From the NCBI GenBank assembly GCA_025602915.1, contig JAHLJZ010000090.1:30871-94870 (forward strand): 64,000 bases of DNA. Reading direction: 5' to 3'. How positions within the stretch are numbered: position 1 is the stretch's first letter; every line of letters begins with the position of its first letter. The translations under genes were made by a program, and so were the position numbers. Below, one piece after another: positions 10,377 to 24,103 of the stretch. The stretch is from Paraphysoderma sedebokerense (taxonomy: Eukaryota; Blastocladiomycota; Physodermatomycetes; Physodermatales; Physodermataceae). Under the pieces are notes generated by a model. The model did no database searches and had not been told where the DNA came from. It worked only from the letters and a program-made list of their open reading frames with translations.

Positions 10377-11765
10377 CCAATTCGACTGTGAAAGCAAGTA
10401 CGTATGAGAGAATTTTTATTTGAAAGGGTATCTGGTGGATACAGGGAGAAATAGTCGATTCATTCCCAGAGTAATTTTAAACTGTTACGACTCGGTGTGG
10501 TCATCAGTGGCTGAGCCCGATTCACCACCAGATCTCAGTTCTCGTGAGGATGGAGTAGATGGGGTGTTAGTCCATTTTTAAGTTCTTTTGTGGTATCTAA
10601 ACATATATTAAAAATTTAGGAGTAATCGAAGAGGAAGAAAGAGGAAGAACTGGTGGCGTCGATAACAAACTGGTTCAAGATGTTTGTCAATCGGACAGGT
10701 TTGTTGCGGTTTTCGTTTGATGGTTTGGTGATCTGATCTGTGAATCTACTGTTGTTCGTTCGCGTTGGAGTGAGAGATTTGGAGATCACTGTGATACTTG
10801 ATCCTCCAATCTTTGATTTTTGTTATCATGGTCATAGATTACGTTTTTCACGTTTAACGATTCTTATTCTTGATTTTTATTCTTCACAACAGCGCCACCG
10901 GACAAGATCAAAAAATGGATCCGGCCTTGATGTTGCCGATTCTATGCATGAAGAAAAGATCAGAGCAGATGATTGCCGCGATTGAATTGAATACGGATAA
11001 ACATTTGAAGAGTGTGGCTGAAGGGTTGTCCGTATGGGCGAAGAGCATGGATGCGGAAACGTTAGTTATGATCTTCATTAATTCGTTGAGTCCAGTTTTG
11101 CTACACAATTATTCGATTCTATTTTCTCATGATTTTGCTTGTCGCTAATTACTCATGGTTGATTACTGGCACACATGCCGTTGGAATTGTTCTCATAATC
11201 GATTCACCTAAACTCGTTAATAGAACACGTCGACTCAACGCCCATAAGCGAAAATACAGTGACTTGACGGACCATGAATCTCAAGTTCTCAAAAAGTTGA
11301 AGGCAGCTTATGAGCGGTACTCTCAAACTGTTGAAATGACCATGACAGAGTTGGAGAAGAATTTGAATGGTATGGGTAAATTGGTCAAAGAATGTGGAAG
11401 TGAGATTAGCAAGTTTGGTGCGTTCCTCTGGATTACATTGAGAGCTCGCATCACCGAGCGCGATGGTTGAGCTTTGCATAATCCACTCACCGATTGAACT
11501 GATCTTGATAGATCAAACTCAAAAGCAACAGACGATGGAATTGTATCATCAATGTGACGAAACGATTCAAGGATTCAAAGCCAAGGTTGTCCATTCTCGC
11601 AAGGTAAGTTTTTGTTCACTGTTATTCAGAAATTATCGCATTTCACATCGCGATACACTTTTTCATGGTTGGCACTATGATTAACTTAATTAACAACGTA
11701 CAATGAAATAGGAGCAAGATGTGCATGCGGTGAAACAACAATTGCAAACATTGTTTAGCTTTTAG
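10229..11765 (+). CDS. Basic N-terminus, coiled-coil protein, unrecognised family
   Basis: A multi-exon gene starting MAPIRKAHTKSKTKTK and ending at the TAG at 11763-11765. Exons consistent in phase are about 10229-10397, 10508-10541, 10620-10699, 10893-11060, 11226-11421, 11510-11600 and 11712-11765, about 265 residues. The N-terminus is a Lys/Thr/Ser-rich basic tail. The middle part (MDPALMLPILCMKKRSEQM) looks helical. The last 130 residues are strongly helical with heptad character (HESQVLKKLKAAYERYSQ, TELEKNLNGMGKLVKECG, then HAVKQQLQTLFSF), which predicts a coiled coil. A role in a nuclear or chromosomal complex would fit the basic tail but is only inference. A truncated copy of its first exon lies at 7206. 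Confidence 0.6.
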
Positions 11766-11849
11766 GAGCGACAAGGATGGCATTTCAAGCGAGGGCGGAC
11801 TTGAACTGATAGTATTAGGGCTATTAGTGTATTAGTGTATGTGTATGTG

Positions 11850-11857
11850 TATAAATA
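11850..11857 (+). promoter_or_regulatory. TATA box upstream of the USP10-like gene
   Basis: TATAAATA lies about 230 bases upstream of the ATG at 12087 and about 85 bases after the end of the coiled-coil gene. It implies a 5' leader of roughly 200 bases for the deubiquitinase. Confidence 0.5.
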
Positions 11858-12086
11858 CCTTGTTGACAAATATAGTGTATAGAGTATGTTTGTTGAGAGG
11901 AGGAGCGGAGAGAGGAGGGAGGAGGGCATATTTTCCAACTGAACTCGGGAGTGGAGTACTAGTGGAGAGGATCGAGCAGAGGCGTGGATTGTTTGTTTAC
12001 TGGAGACTGGGGAATCCCTCAGTGTCAGTGGAGTTCCCTCTTTTGCCTACTCCAGTAGATACTCACAGGACAGCAGAGGGAACAGC

Positions 12087-15000
12087 ATGCACAAGCGACA
12101 CAAGCACAAGGCACACTCTGCCACTCCCTCATCTGTATCATCCTCTGCAGCTGCATCCTCGCTCCATCCGCACCACCACACACACACACTCCACAGCCAC
12201 TACCAGCACACCCACAGCAGCTACCTCCAGTACCCCGCCATCCACTACCCCCACCATCCCTCCCTCCCGCATCCAAACGCCCATCCACACACCCACTCTC
12301 ATCCGCACCACCACCAGAATCATCTCATCAACTATCCAAACAACAACCCGCAAAATCCATCCCAGTACAACTCTTTTGCCCAACAGCAGCAACAACAACA
12401 ACCGCCATCCAACGTCTCAACCATCCCCTCCATTCCCTCCGTCCCTTCCGTCCCAAATATACCCAACGTAGCCCTACCAGGCATGCCTGGCATCGGCGTC
12501 GGTGTCAACGCCATGGCCGGCGGTGTCCCCGGAATGAGCGGCCTAGGAACGATACCCCCCAATGTTTTTCACACTATGTATCCAAATGTTCATATGCAAT
12601 CTCATTATCCTGGCTATATTCATTCCCCTTACCATTTTAACCCAAATCAGACCCCGGAAAGCGGGTTGGTCAGTGTCAACGACAATCCAAAATCCTCGAA
12701 ACGAAATGAAAATGTGAACGATCTTCATCATCATCGAAAAGAGCAGTCACGGGATCATGTACCCACAAGTTCGGAGAAAAACGCTACCACGAAAACAGTG
12801 GCAAAGTCTGATTTGAAAAACAATTCCAACAACATGCCGAACGGTATTGTCAAATCAGACGAACTGAAAACAAACAAGGAAAATAGGGATCCAAGTAAAA
12901 TTGAAAATTCCAGCGAAATGAATGGCGTTCAAAAGGTCAAAAACGAGAAATCAATACCTGATAGCACAATTATGAATACCAGTGTGACACAAGTCAAAAG
13001 TGATAAAAATCAGTTACAAAAGGAAATGAAGGTATTTATCATTGGTTCATTTTATAAACTTTTACGTGCTTCTATAAGAGCCTTGGTTTACATTCCGACT
13101 GTTTGCTGACCTAATCAATAACTATGAATCGAATTTCTAGCTGCCATGGTCACCCCCCGCTGGCCATTTACTATCCACCCCGAACCGAAGGTATTCAAAG
13201 CAATGGCCGTTCGGTGTCGACCTATCATCGCCGTTCGTGCTAAGCCGACCTCCGTTTACGCATCCCTTACTTTCCGTTACATCACCAACAAAGGAATCGA
13301 GGCAGCCCGAGCAAAAGAGCGAGCCATCGACGTCACGGTCAAGATCAAAATCGAGGGACGCATCAGTGAAAGTCAACGAGTCCGGGAATCAGACAGTATC
13401 TAAAATTGATACGACAGCTAACCTTGACAAGAAACTAGAAGTATCTTCTACCTCAGATGAACAATCCACATCTCCATCGGACCAAAAGTCATTAAATTAT
13501 GCAGCTATTCTCAAATCACCTTCCGCTTCTTCTCTTTCATTCCCTCCCTCGGCCACATCTCCTTCATCTTCCTCCTCATCGGCTCCTGTAGACGCCTCAA
13601 CATCGACGCCGCAACTTTCAGCAGCGGTATCCTCGAAACCCTCCGTCCCCGAATCCACCCCTACCCAACCTCCATCCTCCTCACAACCTTCTACATCTTC
13701 AACGCAAGCTTCTCAACCCTCGGGCTTAAAACCCAGATGGGCAGATCTAGTCCGAAAGCCCAATGCTTCATCCTCGTCGGCGTCTTCAACATCCTCCACC
13801 CCCCTTTCTGCTTCACTCTCTGCTGGATCTCAAAATATAAGCCAGCAGTCAAATAGCAGTATGAACGTTGGGACGTTCGCTGCCGGTCCAGGGCTACAGT
13901 CGTCTAAAGGTCTTTTTGGTGGAGTAGGAGGACGAGGAAACAAGTACAAAGTTTTGGCAGGTTTGTGCTCTTCTTTCCTTCCACATTGTTGGTTCTGTTT
14001 CGGTGTATCAAGTGACTAATAACTCTTGAAAATAGATATCATCACGTCGTTTTCCCCTTCTTTCACCGGTAAATTAATCAAACCTAGAGGACTAATTAAT
14101 AATGGAAATACTTGTTACCGTAATTCGGTTCGTTTTCTCTCCTTCCTTTAACTACTTGTTGGCTGGGTATTTCGACAACCTCCAACTTGTCTTTTTAAAC
14201 TCCATGACTGAATTCATCGATATGTTAGATTCTTCATCCGATACTACGAGCGAAACCTTTTTATGATCTGTTACATGTCATTGCAATTAATACCGTTCAC
14301 GAATTCAAAAGTCAAACTCCTTTATTGGATGCATTGTATGTATTGATTCATGCCGGCCGTTCTTCCAACATCCTTCTCGCAGGATCACTTTACTAACATT
14401 TGATTTCTTTGGTGTGTTCTGGAATCGTTGCGGCTATCAAATAGTATCGCGTTCATGAAAGAATTTGAAGACGATGACTCCGCCGATTCGCCGTCGATTG
14501 TCAATGGACCTACACCTGGTTCTGTGACGAAAACGGTTGAAGAAGTGTTTGACTCAGAACCGTTTGTGCCGGAAGATATTTATAATGCCTTAAATCAGTT
14601 GACGGCGTTTGCGTCTATGAAGGTTTGTAATCACCTTATTATCCTAAATGTGGCGGGGTCTCTAATTATTTGATTTCTTTTATACTGCGTGAAATTAGGG
14701 TCGACAAGAAGACGCCCAAGAATTCCTTGGTCTCCTCCTTGACGCTTTAACCGACGAATTCTTAAAAGTTCTAAAAATCGCTTCCACCACTTCTTTATCC
14801 TCCTCGTCTACTCAACTTGACGCTTCTCTCTCCAAACCGATTGAATCAACTCAACCTGCACAATCTAACCCCGGAGCCGGAACTGGAAACAGCGCTGGAG
14901 ATTGGATTGAAGTTGGTCCCAAAAATAAAGTCAGCGTCACGAGGTCGATAGAAATCGAAGAGTCCCCTATCAGTAAAATATTCGGAGGTAAATTGAGGAG

Positions 15001-16346
15001 TGTTGTCAAACGAAGTGGATGTAAAGATTCAGTAACGGTGGAACCATTCCAGAGTTTACCCTTGGATATTACTGTTCGTATTTCTATTTTCTGTTTTTTT
15101 TTTTTTGCGAGATGATAAGGACATGGTTAATTAATATTGAGGTTTCCAAATGTTCAGCCCGATAACGTGTTGACGATTGAAGATGCGATCAATCATTTAA
15201 CCATGCCTGAAACATTGGAAGGGTATACCTCTCAATCCAAAGGTCACCAAGTCGACGCCACCAAACAAACATTTATAGAAGAATGTCCACCCGTTTTGAT
15301 ACTTCATTCTAAACGGTTTATATATACCCCTTCTAATGGTGTTCAAAAATTACGTAAACATATAGATTGTGATTTGACTTTGAGTATAAGAGATCAGTGG
15401 TTGAGTCCGGGAAAGAGAGGAATGGGGAAATTGGAGTATAGATTGTTTGCTGGTATGTTGTGAATCGTTATGGCTCCTTTGTTTTGTGTTGGCACTTATT
15501 GACTATACTATTTTCAAAGTCGTATACCATCACGGTAATTTAGCCGCGGGCGGTCACTATACCTGTTCTGTCCTTCGACAAAACAACAAACAGTGGGTAC
15601 ACATCGATGATACCAAAATCAGTACCATCCCCCCATCCGAAGTCTGTGGGGAACACAAAGATCGATTACCGTACCTTTACTTCTTTGAAATCATTCAGCA
15701 ACCTTCATCTACACTTTCTCCATCCCCTTCGTTCGTTTCTACGTCTTCTTCATCTTTTTACCAATCTACCCTCTCCATTAATCAAGGCGGATACAACGTT
15801 TTACAATCTTCATTATCAAATTCACTTAACTCCTCTTCCAACTCATTCGTCACATCTACCTCGAACCCCGCCGCTTCAAATTCTTCTTTAAACTCGGGCA
15901 CCTCATCAATCGAGTCATCACGAAACAACTCTACCTCACATTTACCACAATCCAAAAAAGACAAAGATTCATGGAGTATAGTCGAACGACAAGGGTACTC
16001 CAACAACCCTAACCACTCCACTCATTCAATTTCATCCACGACATCCACCCGATCCAACCGATCTTCACATCAAAATGTACAATCTAATTCTACCTCATCA
16101 AAACTACACACTTCTACACCGCTATTAAATTCATCTTCTGTTTCTTCACTTTCTACGTCTTCTTCGTCGTTACCGTCTCATGGGTCACAACAATCCTCGA
16201 AAAGAAAAAAGAATAGATCAAAATCTAGAGACCATAATGAAAAACTTTTGGGTTCTGGTTCTGGTTTAACTGTCGGATCAGGGGGAAATGTAAAAGAAGC
16301 TCCGGTAGGCGCAAATTGGACAAGCGTTCCCCTCAAAAAACGGTAA
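12087..16346 (+). CDS. Ubiquitin carboxyl-terminal hydrolase, USP10/Ubp3-like
   Basis: Peptidase C19 deubiquitinase. Eight exons keep phase: 12087-13031, 13141-13960, 14036-14127, 14229-14335, 14445-14622, 14699-15073, 15158-15452 and 15520-16346, giving 1,212 residues. Residues 1-100 are very His/Pro-rich, followed by a Gln run and repeats of the type IPSIPSVPSVP. A long disordered Ser/Thr/Pro region then ends at RWADLVRK, just before the catalytic domain. The Cys box GLINNGNTCYRNS places the nucleophile at about Cys615. QEDAQEFL and the ECPPVLILHSKRF segment follow. The His box HHGNLAAGGHYTCSV has His at about 950, and HIDDTKIS provides the Asp. A Ser/Asn-rich tail of about 190 residues, ending in basic residues, is longer than usual. 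In yeast and animals this family acts with Bre5/G3BP in trafficking, ribophagy and stress granules; that partner is not in the window. Confidence 0.9.
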
Positions 16347-18751
16347 ACCTTTTGGGACAATGAATCCTAGGTAGGACTTGGAACCCATAAAATTGCAGAG
16401 ATCAATACTTAATTCTTGATTATCTTATTTGTTTTTGTTTCCCTGTTTTTCTCTTTTGTTGTTTCTTTCGTTTGTCGCAAGCCTCGTTACCCTGTATCTA
16501 TCTAACCCATGATCGATCAAACGATGTTTTCTTTTAGTTTTTCCTAGTACTCAGATAGAACCCAACCTTTTTTGTTATGTAAAACCAACAAATTTCTTCA
16601 AATCTAATTCCTCTTTTCTCTTCCCTTCTTTCCTCTTCGTTTTTTTTTAAAGAAAATCAATTAGAACTCTCGCTCGTGTAATTCTTAGTCTAGTTTCCTT
16701 TTTTTTATGTGGTTTTGTTGGTTTCGTTTCGTTTTTGTTGTAGGCTTTACGTTTTGGGAGATTGTACCTGTAATGATTGTACTTTGTACCTGTATGGTCT
16801 GTATTTCAGCTTGAATAGTTATTAATAATAACAATCTCGAAAGGACTGTTTAATTTTACAATTTAAAATGGTTGAAATTATGATATTATCGAACGAGGAT
16901 GTTTTAAGACTTCAGTTTGCGGTGTTGCCACTGAATTATTAAACAACAATTTGACGGGACAAATACTTTAAAAGATGATGAACCGCAACGACTGCTTGAA
17001 AATCTTCTGAAATATTCCGAGATTTTCTGACACCTGTTGCTTTATTTCGGAAATTCATGAACCCGAGTCCCGATGGTTCCGTCAGTGTCAATGTCAGTGT
17101 CAATCTCAACCATCATGTCAATATGGAATCATGAATGAATAGTGGATCTTGGTGGTGTCAGATTGTCCCAGTCAAGGACTCGAGGTGAATGCCAAGTTCA
17201 AGTTTCAAATATTTATTTATACAGTTTATTGCGACGTTACGCCAAATCAAAACCAGATCAAAACCAGATCAAAGTATAATCATGTAAATCCATCTTGATT
17301 CATTCTGGGGTTTATTAGTGTGAATTTTTAATTTTCCTTTTTCGTTGATTTTTAGAATTCTGTAGAGCCTAGAGCGGTTCGATTTAATGGTAATTGGAAA
17401 TTAATGGATCAAAAGGGAGAGAGGATTGTTGATGAAGAAAGTTGGAAATGTAATATTGTGGATTCTAATTATATTATCTGCATTGTTCAACATTAGATTT
17501 CAGAAAAATTGGTATACGGTGAGTATGGATGGGTATGGACGGATATTTAGATTGGTTACTCCGTAGCCCGAGTCGTGGATTTGGATTTGGCGGTAACTCC
17601 ACACTGATATCAGTCCACCCATCGCTTTAATTTGATGCGATATGAAGGGTATGAAGGCGTGGGAGTTAGGTATTTAGGGCGTTAGGGCGTAGTAGAATGT
17701 ATTTTTATTGTGGGATTAACTTATGTCGTCATCGGTATGAGTTACTTGAAGGGACTTGAAGAGAGAAAAAGGTGAACGAATTAAGGATGGATGTTCACTC
17801 TGGTTTGGATGTAACGTTGTTTTTATATTTTTTGAAGTATTTGACATGTTTGGATAATATTTTGACAACATACCAGTGATCTGATGATATCACTGGAAGA
17901 CTCAAGGGATTACCAGGGATTACATTGATTGACTAGGATTTACAGCCACGTTGGACACGTTTACCAAGGGATACTTTAAAATTTGACGACGTTACGGAAC
18001 AATCGTCCTTTTGAAAATTAGGACTGAATGTTGTTTATTGAGAACTATTAAGATATTGTTCTTGAAACTGGGCGTTCTTTTGCCGTGTAGCACTCCTGGG
18101 TCCTGGCTCGTTGATGGATGAGGCGGGGATTTTAAAATTTTAGAAGGGTGAGGGGTAACAATAATAGTGATTCTAGAAATCATGAACCATCGATTATATT
18201 CCGTTACATCGTCACAGTGTTAACTGTGATTTTCCGAAATTCGAAAAATTCAAATATGTTGAAAAACACACGACAAGGGCTATTCAACCCCCTTACACTT
18301 CTGATCTGATACAATCGATGACGCCCTACCGGAACAGAAACGATACCTTCCATTCAAACACAACCATAATTTGCCATACAACATCTCTTGCCAAAATCAA
18401 GAAAAAGAGCGGGGGTGGTAGCGTAATATGCTTAAACAACGTGTGTCGATTGTCGGATTTGAAAGAATTGAAGGTACCACCCATGTACACGGTGTAACGT
18501 GACAATTGTATTGGGGCCGGAATTCTGGCGAACAGGTGGATGATATTGTTTCCGATTGAATATTGTGCCAAAAGATGATGGTATGATGGAGAACTTATAA
18601 GGGCAATTCTGTTTCCGCTAAAGGGAATTTGGTGTTTTTCTTCCTTCTCCGTTACGGCAATTTCTCTCTTATTTGCCTCTCGTTGTTTGATCTTTCTATA
18701 TCCGCAATAGAAAGAAATTATTACCTGATTCGTTGAGTAGAAAAACTAACG
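16347..18751. other. Intergenic region with two short perfect hairpins
   Basis: About 2.4 kb of mostly AT-rich sequence with no recognisable gene. It contains a T-rich 3' flank of the deubiquitinase gene (about 16400-16850) and a perfect 8-base stem with 8-base loop at 17873-17896. A palindrome TCACAGTGTTAACTGTGA sits at 18212-18229, about 520 bases before gene A. Minus-strand frames at 17992-18183 and 18326-18571 have no family resemblance. Confidence 0.5.
18212..18229. repeat. Perfect inverted repeat upstream of gene A
   Basis: TCACAGT, GTTA, ACTGTGA: a 7-base perfect stem with a 4-base centre. It could be a dimeric regulator site upstream of the acyltransferase/glycosyltransferase gene, or chance; no second copy was noted before genes B or C. 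Confidence 0.3.
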
Positions 18752-21700
18752 ATGGTACAAACGGATCATGATCCTATGCCTTTTGTGGCAAAATCTTATC
18801 GTCTGAAATATATTGACGGTCTCAAGTTTTTGGCGGCATTGGTTCTGTTTAATTCCAATTTCTTTGAATTTGTCATTCCCGTGTCCGACGAAACTTTTAA
18901 TATCGATCATCCTGGTTATTTTCTCCGGTAAGTTGCAAACTTTTACAATTATGATCCAAGCCACCAGAATTTATATATGCTGATTTCAAATTCATCCTCT
19001 ATAGAAATTCAAGTTGGGCTATCTCGTTGTTCTTTATTTTATCGGGTCGCAGTTTAACTCTTAGTTTCTGGAATCCCCACAAAACCGAATTCGGAAACAA
19101 AATTGAACAAATCAATTGGTTCATTTTTGCTGGTTCTTATTTCACTCGATTATTTCGGTTCATTTTACCTGCCGTTTTTGTATCAATTTTACAATGGAAA
19201 TTATGTGAAAATGGATACTTGGATGTCGCGAATGAAGCTAGGAATACAGTTTTGGCGGGGAGTTTGATGTTGAAACCGGGATGGTGTAAAATCGAGAATA
19301 GTCAAAACTGGTGGCTTACGGTTGTCAATTTGGTGAGTTTAGTTTTATTTTCATTGTTTTGCCCTTCTCCGACTTTTCGTGATGTCTTTAAGGTAATATA
19401 TGGCGAATAAGTTCTAATGCGTTCGACAATTTTAGTTCACTTGGGACAATGTCGTGGCAATCAAGGAGGTATCTGGAATGCTATGGTTGACACCTTGGGC
19501 ATTATGGGGTATGATTTAACGATAATTTCACACTCAATCACCCCTTCAAATCGAGCATTGATCGTGCTGAACCTTTGAATTCTTCAAAACTCTAGCCTCG
19601 TACTTTACTTTTTTCACGTTCGCCATATTTTCGGTACTCCCTTCTAATCGAGTGCTGTTGTATATCCCTTTGCTCTTTTTCTCCTGGATAACCTTCGGTT
19701 ACCATTACGTACGTGATCCTTTTTAATTCTTACGGTTATTTCATTTTCAGTTTTGAATTTACATCACCTCGTTATTGGTTAGGTCGCCCTACTTGGTTTA
19801 GTTATCGCCGATTTAAACGTCAGCGGTGTTTTTCGTTGGATTGAAAAAAGGGCACCGAGAGTTCTGTTTGGTTTGCAAATTCTGTTTGCGGGTTTGGGGC
19901 TATTTGTCACATTATACAGACCAGCAGCAAATGCTATTGATCAAGCTTCCGCTATTCAAAGAAGTGATATGACCCAGGTACGTTTAATTTCTTTTATGTC
20001 TCTCCTTTTCCGCGCAAGAAATTCGGCATTGAAGGTGAATATTAACGCGTCGAATTAAGATTCGAATGTCTGACACCATGTCGGTGTCCATGCTTTTGTT
20101 GGTAGCCGAAACGTCAGGTCCAATTCAACGGGTTTTGTCGTTTCCAGTTTTCAGCATGCTGGGCCGCGTATGTATTATTTCCTCGAATTTATTTTGTTTT
20201 CACCTTCAATCAATCACTCAATTTTGTATCTATCGATAGTTGTCTTTGGGAATTTCTGTCTTGCACTTGTCCTATCTCTTTTCAATTGTACCGTCAATGG
20301 CTATCGCATATGGTGGCGAGCTTTCTAGCTCTTTTTTCGCAAAAACCTACTTTGCTCTCTTGGCTGTTACACTCACAACAGCAATCGGATTTTATATTTT
20401 CATCGAAAAACCAAGTGTCATTATTGGAAAATGGATATGGAGGTTTTTTACGTCGACCAAAAGTCCTATTGAAGAAGTAAAAATGATTCCTAGTCTCATT
20501 ATCCAGGGATTAAAGGATCAAACGAATATTTTGCTTCGCCGTACTCCAGATGCAACGTTGATATCGGCAGATGATGAATTTGGGGACCATAGTTTTGATA
20601 CTGAAAGAATTGAAGTTGTCGAAGAAAAGTTGGAGAAACATAAAGACGACACTCTGGCTGTTTTATCGGCCATCGCATATACCGATCCCGACAAAATCAC
20701 CTCCGAAAAACCGCTTCCCTCATCACCTATTGCAAGTCCCCCCACTACGTCACCGAGCGTGCAGCGTCGTGGTTATTTGGACGGTATCCGAGGTGTCGCG
20801 ATGCTTATGATTTGGACTTACAGTTTTGCACAATACACTTGGACAAAGGAACATCCGGATGTGTTGCAGTACGAAACTTTTCAATATATCCTTCGGTGAG
20901 ATTATGAATCAATATTCAGACAATTACCATAAATGTACTAAATTTGCCTTTTACCAGCCATGGACAGCTTGCTCTGTCGCTATTTTTCATTCTTACTGGC
21001 CGTGTCCTTTTGCTCAATTTCTACCAACAACGCCATACCGACGACCGTTCAAAATACATGATTGTTTCATCTGCAAACTTCCGTCGTCTCTTCCGTCTTG
21101 GGTTTCCTGCGCTTGTAACTTGTTTCTTACAATGGCAATTTTGTATCAACAATTCTATTGACACGGCCGCTGCCGAAGCTGAACAATACTTGAAATCTGG
21201 TGTCCTCGTCAAACCAAGCTGGTGCGAGCTCAACGATTTCGCGGGATATCTTACCTTCATCGTTGATATAGTAAGTTTTCTCGTTAATGTGGAATCACCC
21301 CAAAACCGTCCGTGAATAACTCTCGTATCCAGTTTTCCCTGCATGATTTCGCAACCCTTTTAGCAAAAGGGGGTACATTATGGTGTTTATACGTGATATT
21401 TTGGGGTATGTTATCCTCTCTAATCGCATTAGTTTTCTTCATCAGATCTCGAATTGCTCACTTTTGTGTCTCACTACAGGATCGGCATATACTTATGCCG
21501 TCGGCATGATTGCCAATTTTATTCCTCGCCGTCGATACTTATTATATACCTTCCTTCTCGTGTGGTTACACTATATTCAAAGTCCTAATGCGGTATGTCA
21601 TTTTTTTTTTCATTATATATCTATTAGTCCTGGGTTTCTGACAAGTGAAAATAGTTTTTTATCTTCGGACTGTTCATATGTGATTTGGATACTACGGGAT

Positions 21701-24103
21701 TACTGAAAGCAGCGAGAAAATTTAAATGGTGGAAGGTGTTAATCTATGAGATGATTTTGATCGTAGCTGCATTCGTCATTATTACATACAGCGACGTGTC
21801 CCGTGCCTTGGATAAGTTCTCTACAGGAAAATCTATTGTGAATGGAACTTATTCTACATCTTCCCCATCGCAATTTGAATATTCGGTACGTCGTATTTGG
21901 ATCTGAATTTTTGTTAATTTAGATGTAACAAATGATTATTTGAACAGAGATATCCGTCATGGTGGATCCCAGCTTTATGTCTTATGACTTATATTGAACT
22001 CAGTCCAGTTACGCAATGGATACTATCTTCATGGGTTCTTCGATCTTTCGCAAAGGTTCAGTATTTTCTTATTTCTTGTTTCGATGTGGATTAATTTTTA
22101 ACCGAAAATCGACTGCAGGCCTCCCTTGGATTCTTCCTACTGCATATGTCTGTTATTTATGTTTTAATGCCGCATCTCATCTTACATTTCTCGGCATCGT
22201 ACAATTTCTGGAACACGATCATTCTTACATACACAGTGTCCACAATCGTCTTGTTTGTTTTCTCGTACATCTTCCATGTTACCGTTGAAGCATGGTCAAT
22301 TAAAATGGGATCAGCATTGTGGAATTATCTCTTTGTCGACGGTGACGTCAAAATATCGCAATTCCCCGCCAAATTTCGTCAAACTGTAGTTTCGTTCGTT
22401 CATGAGGCACCCCTCTTTATCCCTCATTGGTATAAGCGAAAATATGCTGCCTTCAAAAAGATTACAGGTCGTCCGGATGGAAAGCCCGACAGACCTGCCC
22501 GAGATTTAGAATTAGAAAAACTGGAAAATGTTGATCCTGCTACCCTCCATTTAACGTACTGGTTCGCCGACCTTAGCACTGATCCGGTGGCGAGGAGGAC
22601 TGCCTCTCTTCTAAGGCTGAATTCTTTCATGGCACCCTTCCATTTTTTGGGAATGCTTGGTTTGTTCACGACATGGTTCTTGTTAAACCCTGTAGGCCCT
22701 TGGACTGAAGAACAAGTATTCAATTTTTCTTCTCTGTGGAAAATCATGTAAGTTGGAAATAGAAGGTGTCTTTTCCCTGTTGTAGTGCTTTAGCTTAACT
22801 AATAAGGAATTCATAGCTGGTTATTTTCACTTCCGCACGTTTTGCTGACCTTCATTGGTTACTCCACTCCACGAATTGCCCGCAAGAAGGAGGATGTGGA
22901 CAAGCGCCCGGTGCTCAGAGACCTCATCCGGCACTTCTACATCGTCATAGTTACTAAAGGAAGCAACCCAGAGGCAGTCAGAAGAGGATACACCAGCATG
23001 CTACCCCTTGAGCAGTTACACCCGTCAGTGAAAGTGGTGGTACTAACTGATGAACCATATTCGTATCCTGATTTGTATAATATCGTATGCCCAAAAGACT
23101 ACAAGAGTGATAAAGGAATCGCCAAGGTGAGTTTTTGAAATCTAATTTACTATAGATGAATTGCGTGCATTTACTGACATTCACCCGGTGCAGTACAAGG
23201 CGCGGGCGCTTGATTATTTCCGCAAACATGTTCAACTTACATCGCACGATTGGATCCTTCACATGGACGAAGAATCAACAATAGACGCAGAAAGTCTTCG
23301 CCGATGTTTTGACTTTATCCGATATGAAAAGCATCATTTCGGCCAAGGTGTTATCCTATATAACGCCTACAGTTACTGGTCCAATTGGCTATTCACTGTT
23401 GCTGATGCCGTTCGAGTTGGTGACGATTTGGCTCGATTCAATCTCCAATACACTGTTTTTCAACGTCCCGTTTTCGGAGCCCATGGGTCCTTCCTCATGA
23501 CCAATGGTCATCTTGAAAACTTGGTCACCTGGGATTTTGGTACTCTGGCTGAAGATTTTGAGTTTTCGCATAAGGCCTGGGAACTCGGATTCACCTGTGG
23601 AGCTATTCATGGAATTGTCAGAGAGCAATCGCCTGTTAGTGTTCGAGATTTCCTGAAGCAGCGGAGACGATGGTACGTCGCATAAGAATAACGAAAACAT
23701 TTATGCAGAATTCTAACTCGCCCTGATGATCAGGTATCTCGGTATCCGCGACATTCAAGGTCAATACTACTTACCACAAGTTGCGGTTAAACTCTGGAGT
23801 ACCGGTATATTCTGTCTTATTGCCACCATCATTAATATTCCTTTATCCCTATTAATCGATGGAAGTGCCACACCGATTTGGATTGCGGTTTTATCAAGTT
23901 TTTGTTTCGCGGTCTTCTACTGGTTATATCTGTTCGGATTAATATTCCAGGATCTGGATTATGGTACCCCATGGTATCTTATGATTATAAGGTTCTTTTT
24001 AGGCATCATTTTGCAACCCTTTTGTTCGATTTTAGAGGGTGCTGCTGTCGCCTGGGCAATGGGTTCGGAGGGTGTAGTAAAATTTGAGGTTATCAAAAAG
24101 TAG
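18752..24103 (+). CDS. Gene A: double acyltransferase-3 / egghead-like GT2 fusion
   Basis: Sixteen exons in consistent phase (18752-18927, 19005-19332, 19436-19508, 19596-19708, 19783-19977, 20060-20167, 20240-20895, 20958-21270, 21333-21405, 21480-21592, 21655-21885, 21948-22055, 22119-22747, 22817-23126, 23194-23672, 23734-24103) encode 1,424 residues. First AT3 domain: about residues 18-400, from YIDGLKFLAALVLF through FFILSGRSLTL to GISVLHLSYLF. An acidic linker follows. Second AT3 domain: about 506-900, from YLDGIRGVAMLMIW through FFILTGRVLLL to FFLLHMSVIYVLMPH. GT2 domain: about 1070-1310, with IVTKGSNP, an acidic LHMDEEST (about 1166), LAEDFEFS and a QRRRW box, then several membrane helices. 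The GT part resembles Drosophila egghead, a beta-1,4-mannosyltransferase of glycosphingolipid synthesis. The TM1 His expected of active AT3 enzymes is replaced in both halves (N, then S). The likely role is surface-glycan or glycolipid synthesis. Confidence 0.85.

Noticed and set aside
11839-12471. A 210-codon plus-strand frame overlapping the USP10-like N-terminus
   Set aside because: Shadow of the His/Pro-rich repeat in another frame; the frame from 12087 continues in phase through all catalytic exons.
17640-17700. TTAGGG-like words (TTTAGGGCGTTAGGGCG)
   Set aside because: Only two imperfect units; not a telomeric array.
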